A DNA stretch of 45,083 nt from Bacillota bacterium (lineage in GTDB: Bacteria; Bacillota; Clostridia; DSM-8532): positions 1 to 45,083 of the forward strand of contig JAEXRM010000217.1 of NCBI GenBank assembly GCA_023440865.1. Direction: 5' to 3'. This document shows, piece by piece, positions 8,032-16,688 of the stretch. The position numbers were made by a program, and so were the translations under genes. The notes below the pieces were generated by a model. That model made no database searches. It saw only the letters and a program-made list of their open reading frames with translations, and was not told the DNA's origin. Positions within the stretch are counted from its first letter, which is position 1, and each line of letters begins with the position of its first letter.

Positions 8032-8060
8032 ATTATAGAGGAACCCGACGGGTTTCTCAA
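8032..8060 (-). promoter_or_regulatory. Promoter of the HutP-like-cmk-plsC-ispH/S1 operon
   Basis: TTGAGA (8055-8060) and a perfect TATAAT (8032-8037) are separated by exactly 17 nt on the minus strand. Confidence 0.82.
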
Positions 8061-8112
8061 TCGGTCGCGCGACATTGATCGGGATCGCGGCATGCGACAT
8101 CGTGCGGCGCAG

Positions 8113-8128
8113 GACAGGATATCCTGTC
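8113..8128. repeat. Perfect 16-bp palindrome GACAGGATATCCTGTC
   Basis: The sequence is its own reverse complement. It lies about 55 bp upstream of the -35 box of the HutP-like operon and about 85 bp past the flavoprotein stop. No transcription factor is recognised for it; it could be an operator. Confidence 0.5.
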
Positions 8129-8213
8129 GATATGCGAAGGTGCTTCCGGTCAGGGCGGCATTGGCTCCGTCGCCGTCCTTGGCCCGCTGGGGCAGCAGGC
8201 TCACGCATGCACC

Positions 8214-9455
8214 CTATACGGACATGCCCGCGCACCAGCCAGTCGCGAAAGCGATCGTGAGGTTGAACCCCCCCGTATAGGCGTCCACGTCGAGCACCTC
8301 GCCGGCGAAATACAAGCCGGGCAGCCGCTTCGACTCCATGGTGGCGGGATTCACGTCCTTGACGGACACGCCGCCGGCGGTCACGATCGCCTCTTCGACA
8401 GGTCGTGCGCCCCGTATCGTGAGTGTCAGGTCCTTGAGTCGGGTGCAGAGGGCCGTCCGTTCCGCCCTGGTGAGCTGATGGACGGGTTTTTCCGGCAAGA
8501 TGCCCGTTTCCGCGATCATCACCGGGATGAGGCTTGCAGGCAGGAGACCGGCAAGCATGTTGCGGAACGACTTGTTCGGCGCGGCCTGGATGTCGCGCTG
8601 CACGCGCCGGTCGAGTGTTTCCGCGTCGAGCGCGGGCTTGAGGTCGATGTGCAGGCGGAAGCCCTTGAAATCTGCGTCGAGCAGGTGACGGCTCGCGGAG
8701 AGGATGACAGGGCCGGATACCCCGAAATGCGTGATCAGCAGATCGCCGAACTCCGTATAGACAGTCTTGCCCCGATCGTTGTCGAACCGGACGGAAATGT
8801 TTTTCAGGGTAAGTCCCGACGCGTCGGCAACCCATGCCTCATCGGCTTCCAGGGGAACGAGGGACGGCTTTGGCGCCACGATGCGGTGACCCGTCGCCTC
8901 CGCGAAACGGTATCCGTCGCCGGTGGAGCCGGTGACCGGGTAGGATATGCCCCCTGTTGCGACAATGACGGCATCGAAGGGCTCGAACCGCCCTGCGGCA
9001 AGCCGCACGCCCGCAACCCGGCCCGCCTCCGCCACCAGTTCCCTCACGGCCTGATGGCAGTGGATCACCGCGCCGGCGGTTTCCGCATGGCGCACCAAAG
9101 CGCCGACGATGTCCGATGCCTTGTCGGAAACGGGAAAGACGCGGTTGCCGCGTTCCACCTTCAGCGGTACGCCCTGCGCCTCAAAGAACGACATGATCGA
9201 CTCCGCAGGGAACCGGCTGCAGCTTGAGTACAGGAAGCGGCCATTGCCGGGGACATTGGCCATGAAGGTGTCTGTGTCGCACAGGTTGGTGACATTGCAC
9301 CGGCCCTTGCCTGTGATGAGGAGCTTCTGGCCGGGGCGGCGCCCTTTCTCGAACACGGTGACGCGATGACCCCGCGACGCGGCGACGCCCGCCGCCATCA
9401 AGCCGGCCGCGCCGGCCCCGATGACGGCGACGCGTCCGGAATGCGACTCAGTCAT
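8214..9455 (-). CDS. NAD(P)/FAD-dependent oxidoreductase, HI0933/YhiN (BaiN-like) family
   Basis: A 413-residue flavoprotein with an N-terminal dinucleotide-binding motif GAGAAG (13-18), the family signature TGKGRCNVTN (48-57), a central ATGG-containing segment (VIVATGGISYP) and the C-terminal FAD-binding segment GLYFAGEVLDVDAYTGGFN. Members include BaiN, a bile-acid dehydrogenation candidate, and many proteins of unknown substrate, so the reaction here is not defined. The start ATG at 9453-9455 overlaps the rpiR stop by 8 nt; GAGGG lies about 9 nt upstream. Confidence 0.88.
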   Translation of the reverse strand: MTESHSGRVAVIGAGAAGLMAAGVAASRGHRVTVFEKGRRPGQKLLITGKGRCNVTNLCDTDTFMANVPGNGRFLYSSCSRFPAESIMSFFEAQGVPLKVERGNRVFPVSDKASDIVGALVRHAETAGAVIHCHQAVRELVAEAGRVAGVRLAAGRFEPFDAVIVATGGISYPVTGSTGDGYRFAEATGHRIVAPKPSLVPLEADEAWVADASGLTLKNISVRFDNDRGKTVYTEFGDLLITHFGVSGPVILSASRHLLDADFKGFRLHIDLKPALDAETLDRRVQRDIQAAPNKSFRNMLAGLLPASLIPVMIAETGILPEKPVHQLTRAERTALCTRLKDLTLTIRGARPVEEAIVTAGGVSVKDVNPATMESKRLPGLYFAGEVLDVDAYTGGFNLTIAFATGWCAGMSV

Positions 9456-10335
9456 TGGTAACGCCCTCGTGCGACTCCCCTTCCCCCTTCTCATAGACCT
9501 GGTACTCGTCCCAGATGGTCTCGAGCTTCTCGAGGGTCGCGCGGATCTTGTCCCGGCGCTTCATGCCGATGGCCACGATCAACGCGTTGATCAGCGACAG
9601 CGGCGCGACGAGTGAATCGACGAAGGAGGCCATGTCGCTGCGGGCGAACAGCTGGATGCTGCTGGTCTGCGCCAGCGGCGAGGCGGCGTTGTCGGTGATC
9701 GCGATGACGGTCGCGCCCTGTTCGGCGCCGTATTGCATGACCTTCGTCGTGCGGCGGGAATAACGCGGAAAACTGATGCCGATCATGACATCGCCCTTCC
9801 TGGCATGGACGATCTGCTCGAACATCTCGCTGTAGGAATTGGTATGCACGAGGCGCACGTTCTCGAATACGAGGTTGAGGTAGAAGGACAGGAAGCTTGC
9901 CAGCGGCGCCGCGCTGCGCACCCCGAGGATGTAGATGCAATCGGCGCCGAGGATGGCCTCCACGGCCTGGTTGAACGCATGCGGATCGGACTCCTCGATG
10001 GTCGAGCGCAGCTTGTTCATGTCGGAATGCAGCACGCTGCGCAGCACGTTGTCCGGATCGATGTGCGCGGAGGAAACCTCGAGACGCTGTGCGGAGGTGA
10101 GCTTGCTCTTGATGACCTCACGCAGCTCCTTCTGCAGGCGCGGGTAGCCGTCGTATCCGAGCTCGATGGCAAAACGCACCACGGTGGATTCGCTGACGCC
10201 GACTTCCTCGCCAAGCTTGGCCGCAGTCATGAACGCCGCGCGGTCGTAGTGATCCATGATGAAATTGGCGATGAGCTTCTGTCCCTTGCTGAATGAACTG
10301 AATTGTTCCTTCATGCTCCGGATGAGTTGTTCCAT
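9448..10335 (-). CDS. RpiR family (MurR/RpiR) transcriptional regulator with SIS domain
   Basis: A 295-residue regulator: N-terminal HTH_6 domain (about 1-77, recognition helix around ESTVVRFAIELGYDGY) and a C-terminal SIS sugar-phosphate-binding domain (about 120-260, with GVRSAAPLASF and ISFPRYSRRTTKV). Such proteins sense phosphorylated sugars or amino sugars. The start ATG has GGAG 6 nt upstream; an upstream frame extension to 11208 is only read-through of non-coding sequence and of the neighbour. It overlaps the flavoprotein gene, so the two are co-expressed. The ligand cannot be named. Confidence 0.9.
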   Translation of the reverse strand: MEQLIRSMKEQFSSFSKGQKLIANFIMDHYDRAAFMTAAKLGEEVGVSESTVVRFAIELGYDGYPRLQKELREVIKSKLTSAQRLEVSSAHIDPDNVLRSVLHSDMNKLRSTIEESDPHAFNQAVEAILGADCIYILGVRSAAPLASFLSFYLNLVFENVRLVHTNSYSEMFEQIVHARKGDVMIGISFPRYSRRTTKVMQYGAEQGATVIAITDNAASPLAQTSSIQLFARSDMASFVDSLVAPLSLINALIVAIGMKRRDKIRATLEKLETIWDEYQVYEKGEGESHEGVTND

Positions 10336-10427
10336 GCTTTCTCCTTCAGCCGTCGGCGTGATCGCCAGGCCTTCCGCCACCGTCCGGTCCGCAGGGATGC
10401 GGACGGCCGGAATCATCCATTTCTCCA

Positions 10428-10457
10428 AGCATAACGCATGGGGCGGAATAAATGCAA
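10428..10457 (-). promoter_or_regulatory. Probable rpiR promoter
   Basis: TTGCAT (10452-10457) and TATGCT (10428-10433) with 18-nt spacing on the minus strand, about 95 nt before the rpiR start. Confidence 0.55.
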
Positions 10458-10607
10458 GTACGTCGGGCCGATCATGCAAACGACCGGACCACGGGCAACC
10501 GATCGCCTGCTTCGCCATCCCCCTTTTCCGGAAAGGAACGGCCAGGAGGATGCCGCTTTTCACATGCGGGCACGCGTTTTTGTCCGTGCAATGCAGTCCC
10601 GCATGCA

Positions 10608-11789
10608 TCAGGCTGTCTTGTGATCCTCCGCCGAAGGCGTTTCCTGCTTGTCGCCGTCCTCGCGCCGCCCGTCGGAATCGAATCCGCCTTCGCGTCCACC
10701 TCCGCCGTTCGAGCGGAACAGCTGCGCAAGGAACGCCTTCACCGAGTCGAGCTTCAGGACGCCCTCCAGCACGGCCCGCAGCACCACCATGAGAATGGGA
10801 CCCGCGATCATGCCGAGCACGCCGATCCATTGAAGGCCCAGATACATGCCGACCAGTGTCAGCAACGGGTGAATGCCGATCTGGCGGCCGACGATGCGGG
10901 GCTCGATGAGATGCCGCAGCACCAGGATCACCACATCCAGCAGCAACAGGAAAACACCGAGCTTCACATTGCCCGTGGCGAGGGAAAAGATGCCCCAGGG
11001 GATGAGCACGGCGCCCGCGCCGAACACGGGCAGCGCGTCGATGACTGCGGTGGAGAGGGCGATGATCAGGGGATTTGCGACACCGGCGAGCAGCAGCCCC
11101 GAGACGATGACGGTGAACGTGATGCAGATGATGATGCCCTGTGCGCGCAACCAGCCGAAGAGGGCCTTGAACACGCCCACGAGCATGCGGCGCGTACCAC
11201 GGAGCCAATTGTGCGGCACCCAGCGCTCGAACGCCTCGAGAATGGGTTTGCGGTCGCTGATCATGAAATAGGCGGCCAAGATGGACACAAGCAGGAACAC
11301 GACCGCCTCGGGGATGGAAACCGTGAATGCGAGCGTGCTTTGGGCCATCCTGCCCAACAGGGTCCGGACCGATTCCCCCAAGGCGGACGCCGTGCTGTCG
11401 ATGGCCTGCGTCACTTCCTCCGGCAGCCGGAAGTAGAAGTTCTGGGCCTTCTCCATCATCTGCCTGAGAAAATCTGCAAAATCGGTCGAGGATCCCGAGA
11501 CGCCGGCGTAGACATTGCGAATCTCATATGCCAGCCTCGCCCCCATCATGCCCAGGAGGGTCCCGATGGCCCCCAGGACGAACAGCAGCGAAAAAACCGC
11601 CCCCAACTTGCGCGGGAGGCGGATTCTCTTTTCTAGGAACTGCACGACGGGCTCGAGCGCATTCGCCAGCAGAAAGGCGACAATGAATGGCGCCAGGTAC
11701 CGGAGCAGCTTGAGCGCAAGAAATAGAACCAGCACGAGCAGCAGTGTCCGAAATACGAAGTACAGGGTCTTCTGCAACCAGAACGGCAT
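10608..11789 (-). CDS. AI-2E family transporter (YtvI-like integral membrane protein)
   Basis: About 393 residues with many hydrophobic segments: two N-terminal helices, a long amphipathic middle region (about 100-160), and a C-terminal set of helices including VIDALPVFGAGAVLIPWGI, a stretch typical of the sporulation protein YtvI branch. The hydrophilic tail (about 350-393) is rich in Gly, Glu and Asp. Family members export small molecules or act as Na+/H+ antiporters; the role here is unknown. GGGAGG fits either ATG at 11789 (9 nt) or the GTG one codon earlier at 11792 (6 nt). It follows nifU by 87 nt. Confidence 0.87.
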   Translation of the reverse strand: MPFWLQKTLYFVFRTLLLVLVLFLALKLLRYLAPFIVAFLLANALEPVVQFLEKRIRLPRKLGAVFSLLFVLGAIGTLLGMMGARLAYEIRNVYAGVSGSSTDFADFLRQMMEKAQNFYFRLPEEVTQAIDSTASALGESVRTLLGRMAQSTLAFTVSIPEAVVFLLVSILAAYFMISDRKPILEAFERWVPHNWLRGTRRMLVGVFKALFGWLRAQGIIICITFTVIVSGLLLAGVANPLIIALSTAVIDALPVFGAGAVLIPWGIFSLATGNVKLGVFLLLLDVVILVLRHLIEPRIVGRQIGIHPLLTLVGMYLGLQWIGVLGMIAGPILMVVLRAVLEGVLKLDSVKAFLAQLFRSNGGGGREGGFDSDGRREDGDKQETPSAEDHKTA

Positions 11790-11876
11790 CACGGGGCGCC
11801 TCCCATGCAGTGAGATTCATCCAGTACGTACATACCCGGATCCCACGGATTCATGCATGCAGATGCGGGGCTGTCC

Positions 11877-12344
11877 TCACTCCCCCTCTTCATCCGCCTC
11901 CAGGCCGTGCAGATCGTGATGGTCATGGCCGCAGCTGCCGCAGCAGCCGCTGCAGCCGCTGCCGGATCCGTCGGAGAGACCATGCTTCTCGCGGTAGTCC
12001 GCCAGAGCCGCGGCGATGGCCTCCTCGGCCAGGACCGAGCAGTGCACCTTGGCCGGCGGCAACCCGTCAAGGGCCTCCATGACAGCCTTGTTGGTGATCT
12101 GTTCCGCCTCCTCGATCGTCTTGCCGATGATCAGCTCGGTGGCCATGCTGCTGGTCGCGACCGCCGCGCCGCAGCCAAAGGTCTTGAACTTCGCATCCTT
12201 GATGATGCCGTCCTCGATCTTCAAATAAATCTTCATGATGTCGCCGCACTTCGCGTTGCCGACCTGGCCGACGCCATCGGCAGCCTCGATGTCGCCGACA
12301 TTGCGGGGATTCATGAAATGGTCCATCACCTTGTCACTGTACAT
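11877..12344 (-). CDS. nifU: Fe-S cluster assembly scaffold protein NifU (Clostridium type)
   Basis: A 155-residue IscU-like scaffold on which sulfur from NifS and iron are assembled. Cluster-ligand residues C33 (in NAKCGD, with D35), C58 (TFGCGAA) and C102 (VHCSVLAEEA) are present, and the start MYSDKVMDHFMNPRNVG is typical of the clostridial type. The C-terminal tail (131-146) is unusual: C131, C134, C135, C138 then H140, H142, H143, H146, a likely extra metal-binding segment. The start ATG has an AGAGAG-type site upstream. It is 115 nt downstream of nifS. Confidence 0.95.
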   Translation of the reverse strand: MYSDKVMDHFMNPRNVGDIEAADGVGQVGNAKCGDIMKIYLKIEDGIIKDAKFKTFGCGAAVATSSMATELIIGKTIEEAEQITNKAVMEALDGLPPAKVHCSVLAEEAIAAALADYREKHGLSDGSGSGCSGCCGSCGHDHHDLHGLEADEEGE

Positions 12345-12459
12345 GGTCGCTCTCTTTCCGTCCGGGTCGTACCGGAGCCTGATGCGGGTCGGGAATGTCC
12401 GTTGCCGTGGGGATTCGGTCAAAGCAGGTGGGGCGGCGTAGTCGACGGCGCACGATGTC

Positions 12460-13647
12460 TCACTGGCCGCCATTGCGGACAAAATCCTCATACAGGGGCG
12501 ACATCTGGCGCAGGCGCGCCACGATGGCGGCCAGATGCTCGAGCAGGTAATCGGCGTCCGCCTCCGTGTTCATGTCGCCGAAGCTCAGACGGAGTGATCC
12601 GTGCGCGATCTCATGCGGCAGCCCGATGGCGAGCAGCACGTGGGAAGGATCGAGCGAGCCGGAGGTGCAGGCCGATCCAGAGGAGGCCGCAATGCCCTTC
12701 ATGTCGAGCATCAGCAGCAGCGATTCGCCCTCGATGAAGCGGAACGACAGGTTGAGATTGCCAGGCAGGCGCTGTGCGGGATGCCCGTTGAGCTTGACGT
12801 GCGGAATGCGTTCCATGACACCGGCAAGCACGCGGTCGCGCAGGGCGGACAGCTTCGCCGCATGGGCATCCAGCTGCCCGGTGGCAAGGACGAGTGCCTT
12901 GGCCATGCCCACGATGCCCGGGACATTCTCCGTGCCGGCCCGCTTGCCGCGCTCCTGATGTCCCCCGTGCAACAGCGGTTCGATCTTCAGTCCCTTGCGG
13001 ATGTACAGGGCGCCGATGCCCTTGGGGCCGTAGAACTTGTGGCCGGATATGGTCAGCATGTCCACCCCGAGCGCCTTCACGTCGACCACGATGTTTCCCG
13101 CGGCCTGGACGGCGTCCGTGTGGAACAGCGCGCCGCCCTCCCTGGCAATGGCCGCCAGCTCGGCGATGGGCTGGATGGTGCCGATCTCGTTGTTCGCCAT
13201 CATGACGGAAACCAGGATGGTATCGGGGCGCATGGCGCCCTTGAGTGTTTCGGGATGCACGACGCCGTCGCTGTCGACCGGCAGGTATGTGATCTCGAAT
13301 CCGTTCCTTCCAAGATGCTCAAAAACGTTGAGCACCGCCGGGTGCTCGATCGCCGATGTGATCAGGTGGCGGCCTTTTGAGGCCCGCGCTGCGGCGGCGC
13401 CCTTGATGGCCCAGTTGTCCGCCTCGGATCCGGACGCAGTGAAGAAGATCTCCGTCGGATCGGCATGGAGCGCGCCTGCGACATCCGCACGCGCCGCGTC
13501 CACCGCCTTGCGGTTTTCCCGGCCGATGCGGTAGATCGAGGAAGCGTTGCCGAACTGTTCCGTGAAGTAGGGCATCATGGCCTGCAGCACTTCCGGACGT
13601 ACCGGTGTCGTTGCCGCATGATCCATGTAAATGCATCTGTCTGTCAT
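12460..13647 (-). CDS. nifS: Cysteine desulfurase NifS/IscS
   Basis: A 395-residue PLP enzyme that removes sulfur from cysteine and passes it as persulfide to NifU. PLP lysine K204 sits in SGHKFYGPKG, the PLP-stacking histidine is in AIEHPAV, and the catalytic C327 is in the extended loop SGSACTSGSLDPSHVL, typical of the NifS/IscS group. The start ATG has GAGGAG 6 nt upstream. It leads a nifS-nifU pair; no iscR or hscAB is nearby. Confidence 0.96.
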   Translation of the reverse strand: MTDRCIYMDHAATTPVRPEVLQAMMPYFTEQFGNASSIYRIGRENRKAVDAARADVAGALHADPTEIFFTASGSEADNWAIKGAAAARASKGRHLITSAIEHPAVLNVFEHLGRNGFEITYLPVDSDGVVHPETLKGAMRPDTILVSVMMANNEIGTIQPIAELAAIAREGGALFHTDAVQAAGNIVVDVKALGVDMLTISGHKFYGPKGIGALYIRKGLKIEPLLHGGHQERGKRAGTENVPGIVGMAKALVLATGQLDAHAAKLSALRDRVLAGVMERIPHVKLNGHPAQRLPGNLNLSFRFIEGESLLLMLDMKGIAASSGSACTSGSLDPSHVLLAIGLPHEIAHGSLRLSFGDMNTEADADYLLEHLAAIVARLRQMSPLYEDFVRNGGQ

Positions 13648-13693
13648 GCTGTGCTCCTCTCAGGGCCTGCGTCAGCGAGGCTGGGCCTTCTTC

Positions 13694-13737
13694 ATCCTAC
13701 TCTGGAAGGTCAGGAATCGTCAAGTAGCATAGGCTAC
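13694..13737 (-). promoter_or_regulatory. nifS promoter with adjacent inverted repeat
   Basis: TTGACG (13718-13723), 18 nt, TAGGAT (13694-13699) on the minus strand. Directly upstream of the -35 box is the inverted repeat GTAGC-N4-GCTAC (13724-13737), which could be a regulator site. Confidence 0.6.
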
Positions 13738-13793
13738 ATTTTCCCCTCAATTCCGACTGGATTCATAAGGTATGCAGCCGCGCGGCATGAGCA

Positions 13794-14648
13794 TCAAGCA
13801 TCCACCTCGTCTAGCGCTCCACGCAGCTCGCGCGTGAAGGCGACGCAACGGGCAACCGCCTCGTCCGCGCCGCACGCCGCGGCGATGGTGCGCACCATGG
13901 CGCTGCCCACGATGACCCCATCGGCGAAACGGCGGACAGCCCGTACCTGTGCACCGTCGGATATGCCGAACCCCAGGGCTGTCGGAATGCGGCTTGCGGC
14001 GTCGATCGTGCGGAAAAAGGAGTCGAAATCGGTTTCAAAGCTGCTTCTCGTGCCCGTGACCCCCAGTGAGGACACGCAGTACAGAAAACCTTCGGCACCC
14101 TCGGCGATCATGCGGATGCGTGCCTCGGAGACCGGCGAAACCATGCGGATCATGGCAATGCCGTGCCGGCGTGCATCCGGTTCGATTTCCCCGCGTTCCT
14201 CGTATGGCAGGTCCGGCACGATGACCCCGTCGATGCCGCTGGCACGGCAGTCCGCAAAGAACCGGTCCGCGCCGTACTGGACGATCACATTCACATACAG
14301 CAGCAGCACAAGGGGCACCTCGGTCCGTTCCCGAAGGCGGCCGGCCAGCGCGAACACATGGCCCATCCGGATGCCGTTCCGCAAGGCCCGCTCGTTGGCC
14401 GCCTGGATGACCGGCCCTTCCGCAATCGGATCCGAGTAGGGGATGCCCAGCTCCACAAGGTCCGCCCCCTCGGCGATCATGGCGTCAACCAGCCGCTCCG
14501 TCGTCGCCAGGTCCGGGTCCCCGGCCGTGATGAAGGTGATGAGCGTCTTCCCGCCTTCCGCCCTGCGCCGCTCGAACGCGGCGCCGATCCGCCCGGAGAG
14601 CGGCCTGACCCTGTCCTGTCCCTGCACGTTTCCACTCATGGAACACAT
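13794..14648 (-). CDS. trpA: Tryptophan synthase alpha subunit
   Basis: A 284-residue TIM barrel that cleaves indole-3-glycerol phosphate to indole and glyceraldehyde-3-phosphate. Catalytic Glu in DLVELGIPYSDPIAEGPVIQ and catalytic Asp in VIVPDLPYEE are visible, with the phosphate-binding GFGISDGAQV. The start ATG (MCSMSGN) is chosen because GGAGG is 7 nt upstream; the longer frame to 14678 lacks a site. It is last in the trp operon, 51 nt after trpB. Confidence 0.96.
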   Translation of the reverse strand: MCSMSGNVQGQDRVRPLSGRIGAAFERRRAEGGKTLITFITAGDPDLATTERLVDAMIAEGADLVELGIPYSDPIAEGPVIQAANERALRNGIRMGHVFALAGRLRERTEVPLVLLLYVNVIVQYGADRFFADCRASGIDGVIVPDLPYEERGEIEPDARRHGIAMIRMVSPVSEARIRMIAEGAEGFLYCVSSLGVTGTRSSFETDFDSFFRTIDAASRIPTALGFGISDGAQVRAVRRFADGVIVGSAMVRTIAAACGADEAVARCVAFTRELRGALDEVDA

Positions 14649-14699
14649 ACCGTGTCCTCCTTCATCCACCACAACCATGACTGCCCCTGCCGCGCATGG

Positions 14700-15887
14700 T
14701 CACTGCTCCCGCAACGCTTCCCCCATGAACCGGGCCACCTGCCAGACATCCTTGTCCCCGCGTCCGGAGAGATTGATGACAAGGATGGCGTCCTCCGGCA
14801 TCGTCGGCGCGAGCTTGCGTGCGTGCGCCACGGCATGTGCGGACTCGATCGCCGGGATGATCCCCTCCATGCGTGCGAGGTAGCCGAATGCATCCACCGC
14901 CTCCCGGTCTGTCGCACCGACGTACTCGGCACGTCCCTCGTCATGGAGCCATGCGTGCTCGGGGCCGATGCCGGGGTAGTCCAGACCCGCGGAAATGGAG
15001 TATACGGGCATGATCTGCCCCTCGTCATCCTGCAGGAAGTAGGACTTCATGCCATGGAAGATGCCGACGGAACCGCGGCTGATCGTGGCTGCGTGACGGT
15101 CCGTGTCCACGCCGTCGCCTGCCGCCTCGACGCCGATGAGCCGCACCGACGTGTCCGGCAGGAACGCGTGGAAGGCCCCCATCGCATTGCTGCCGCCACC
15201 CACGCAGGCCAGGACCGCATCGGGAAGCCGGCCTTCGCGCTCGAGCAGCTGCTGCTTGATCTCCAACCCGATGATGCGCTGAAAGTCGCGCACCATGCGC
15301 GGGTACGGCGCGGGCCCCATGACGGAGCCCAGCACGTAGAAGGTGTCCCCCACCCTTTTGGTCCACTCGCGCATCGCCTCGTTGACGGCATCCTTGAGCG
15401 TGCCGGTGCCGGATGACACGCTCACCACCTCGGCGCCCAGCAGGCGCATGCGGAAGACGTTGAGCGCCTGGCGCTCCACATCCTCGGCGCCCATGTAGAC
15501 CGTGCACGCCATGTTGAACAGCGCGGCGGCCGTCGCCGTCGCCACGCCGTGCTGGCCCGCCCCGGTCTCCGCGATGACGCGGGAACGCCCCATCCGCTTG
15601 GCGAGCAGCACCTGGCCGAGGACGTTGTTGACCTTGTGCGAGCCCGTGTGGTTGAGGTCCTCGCGCTTGAGGTAGATCTTCGCGCCGCCGAGGTCGCGGG
15701 TCATGTTCTCCGCAAAATAGAGCATCGACGGCCGTCCCGCGTAATCCCGGCAGAGCCGGTCGAGTTCCGCGCGGAATGCCGGATCCGCCATGGCGCCGTC
15801 ATACGCGGCTTCCAGCTCCGCGAGCGCGTTCATCAGGGTTTCGGGCACATACTGCCCGCCATGCCTGCCGAATCTTTTGTCGTCCAT
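14700..15887 (-). CDS. trpB: Tryptophan synthase beta subunit
   Basis: A 395-residue PLP enzyme joining indole and serine to give tryptophan. The PLP lysine is in the motif HTGSHKVNN; the indole-channel motif AETGAGQHG and the phosphate loop GGGSNAMG are present. Three in-frame ATGs are possible; the one at 15885-15887 (MDDKRFGRHGGQYVPE) is preferred because GGAGG is 5 nt before it and the length matches the TrpB1 family. It is 144 nt downstream of trpF. Confidence 0.96.
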   Translation of the reverse strand: MDDKRFGRHGGQYVPETLMNALAELEAAYDGAMADPAFRAELDRLCRDYAGRPSMLYFAENMTRDLGGAKIYLKREDLNHTGSHKVNNVLGQVLLAKRMGRSRVIAETGAGQHGVATATAAALFNMACTVYMGAEDVERQALNVFRMRLLGAEVVSVSSGTGTLKDAVNEAMREWTKRVGDTFYVLGSVMGPAPYPRMVRDFQRIIGLEIKQQLLEREGRLPDAVLACVGGGSNAMGAFHAFLPDTSVRLIGVEAAGDGVDTDRHAATISRGSVGIFHGMKSYFLQDDEGQIMPVYSISAGLDYPGIGPEHAWLHDEGRAEYVGATDREAVDAFGYLARMEGIIPAIESAHAVAHARKLAPTMPEDAILVINLSGRGDKDVWQVARFMGEALREQ

Positions 15888-16031
15888 GCATGCCTCCATG
15901 CTTCCGTTGCCGCCGCTTCCACTTTCCATGTTGCCGTACCGGCGGCATCCGTTGATGCCACCGGCGCCGCCAAGACTGTGCGGAGGTTGCCGCCGTGACC
16001 GTCGCGCTGCTCCGCCTGCTGCGGCTTCGTC

Positions 16032-16688
16032 TCAGCCGTCGCGCTCCGGTCCCCGGACCGCCGCCACGAAGGCGGCCATCCGTAAGGGATCCTTCCGGCC
16101 GCCGGTTTCCACACCGGTGCTCACATCCACGCCCCAGGGCCGAATCTGCCGAATGGCGGCTTCCACATTGTTCTCGTTCAATCCGCCCGCAAGCAGGAAC
16201 GGCGCTGCGACGCCCGCGAGGAGACGCCAGTCGAAGGCCTCGCCCGTGCCCCCCATTTGTTCGGGATGCCATGCATCCAGCAGGAACCGGTCCGCAGGCA
16301 GGTCGCGCACAGGCGCGAGCGAGGCGGCATTCCGCATGCGGAGGGCCTTCCAGACCAACGTTCCCGTCGGAACCAGCGCGCGCACGGCCGCGATCTCCGC
16401 CACCCCCTCCGCACCATGCAGCTGTACGACGCCGAGCCGGCACATCCGGACGATGTGCGCGATCACCTCGGGCACCTCGTCCACAAAAACGCCAACCGGC
16501 ACGATGGGCGCGGCGAGGCCGGCGATGAGGTCGCGGGCAGTCTCGGCCGACACCCGCCGACGGCTCGGCGCGAACACGAAGCCGGCATAATCGGGCAGCA
16601 GCGGATTGACCGCCGCGACATCCTCCGGCCGCACCAGACCGCACATCTTGATGCGCGTGTGGTTTCCTCCGCCCGTCTGCATGCTCAT
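16032..16688 (-). CDS. trpF: Phosphoribosylanthranilate isomerase
   Basis: A 218-residue TIM barrel that isomerises phosphoribosylanthranilate to CdRP. It has the catalytic cysteine in IKMCGL, the catalytic Asp in GVFVDE, the segment LLDAW, and the phosphate-binding FLLAGGLNENNV and VDVSTGVE. The ATG at 16686-16688 overlaps the trpS stop (ATGA). A second ATG two codons later is also possible. A large upstream extension of this frame is antisense-like shadow of trpS and was discarded. Confidence 0.94.
   Translation of the reverse strand: MSMQTGGGNHTRIKMCGLVRPEDVAAVNPLLPDYAGFVFAPSRRRVSAETARDLIAGLAAPIVPVGVFVDEVPEVIAHIVRMCRLGVVQLHGAEGVAEIAAVRALVPTGTLVWKALRMRNAASLAPVRDLPADRFLLDAWHPEQMGGTGEAFDWRLLAGVAAPFLLAGGLNENNVEAAIRQIRPWGVDVSTGVETGGRKDPLRMAAFVAAVRGPERDG

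Noticed and set aside
10561..10612. Terminator after the AI-2E gene
   Set aside because: CATGCGGG and CCCGCATG arms exist but enclose a loop of about 28 nt and lack a T-run after the stem.
10336..11208. Long upstream extension of the rpiR frame
   Set aside because: It runs through the promoter and across the AI-2E gene; homology and ribosome binding site both place the start at 10335.
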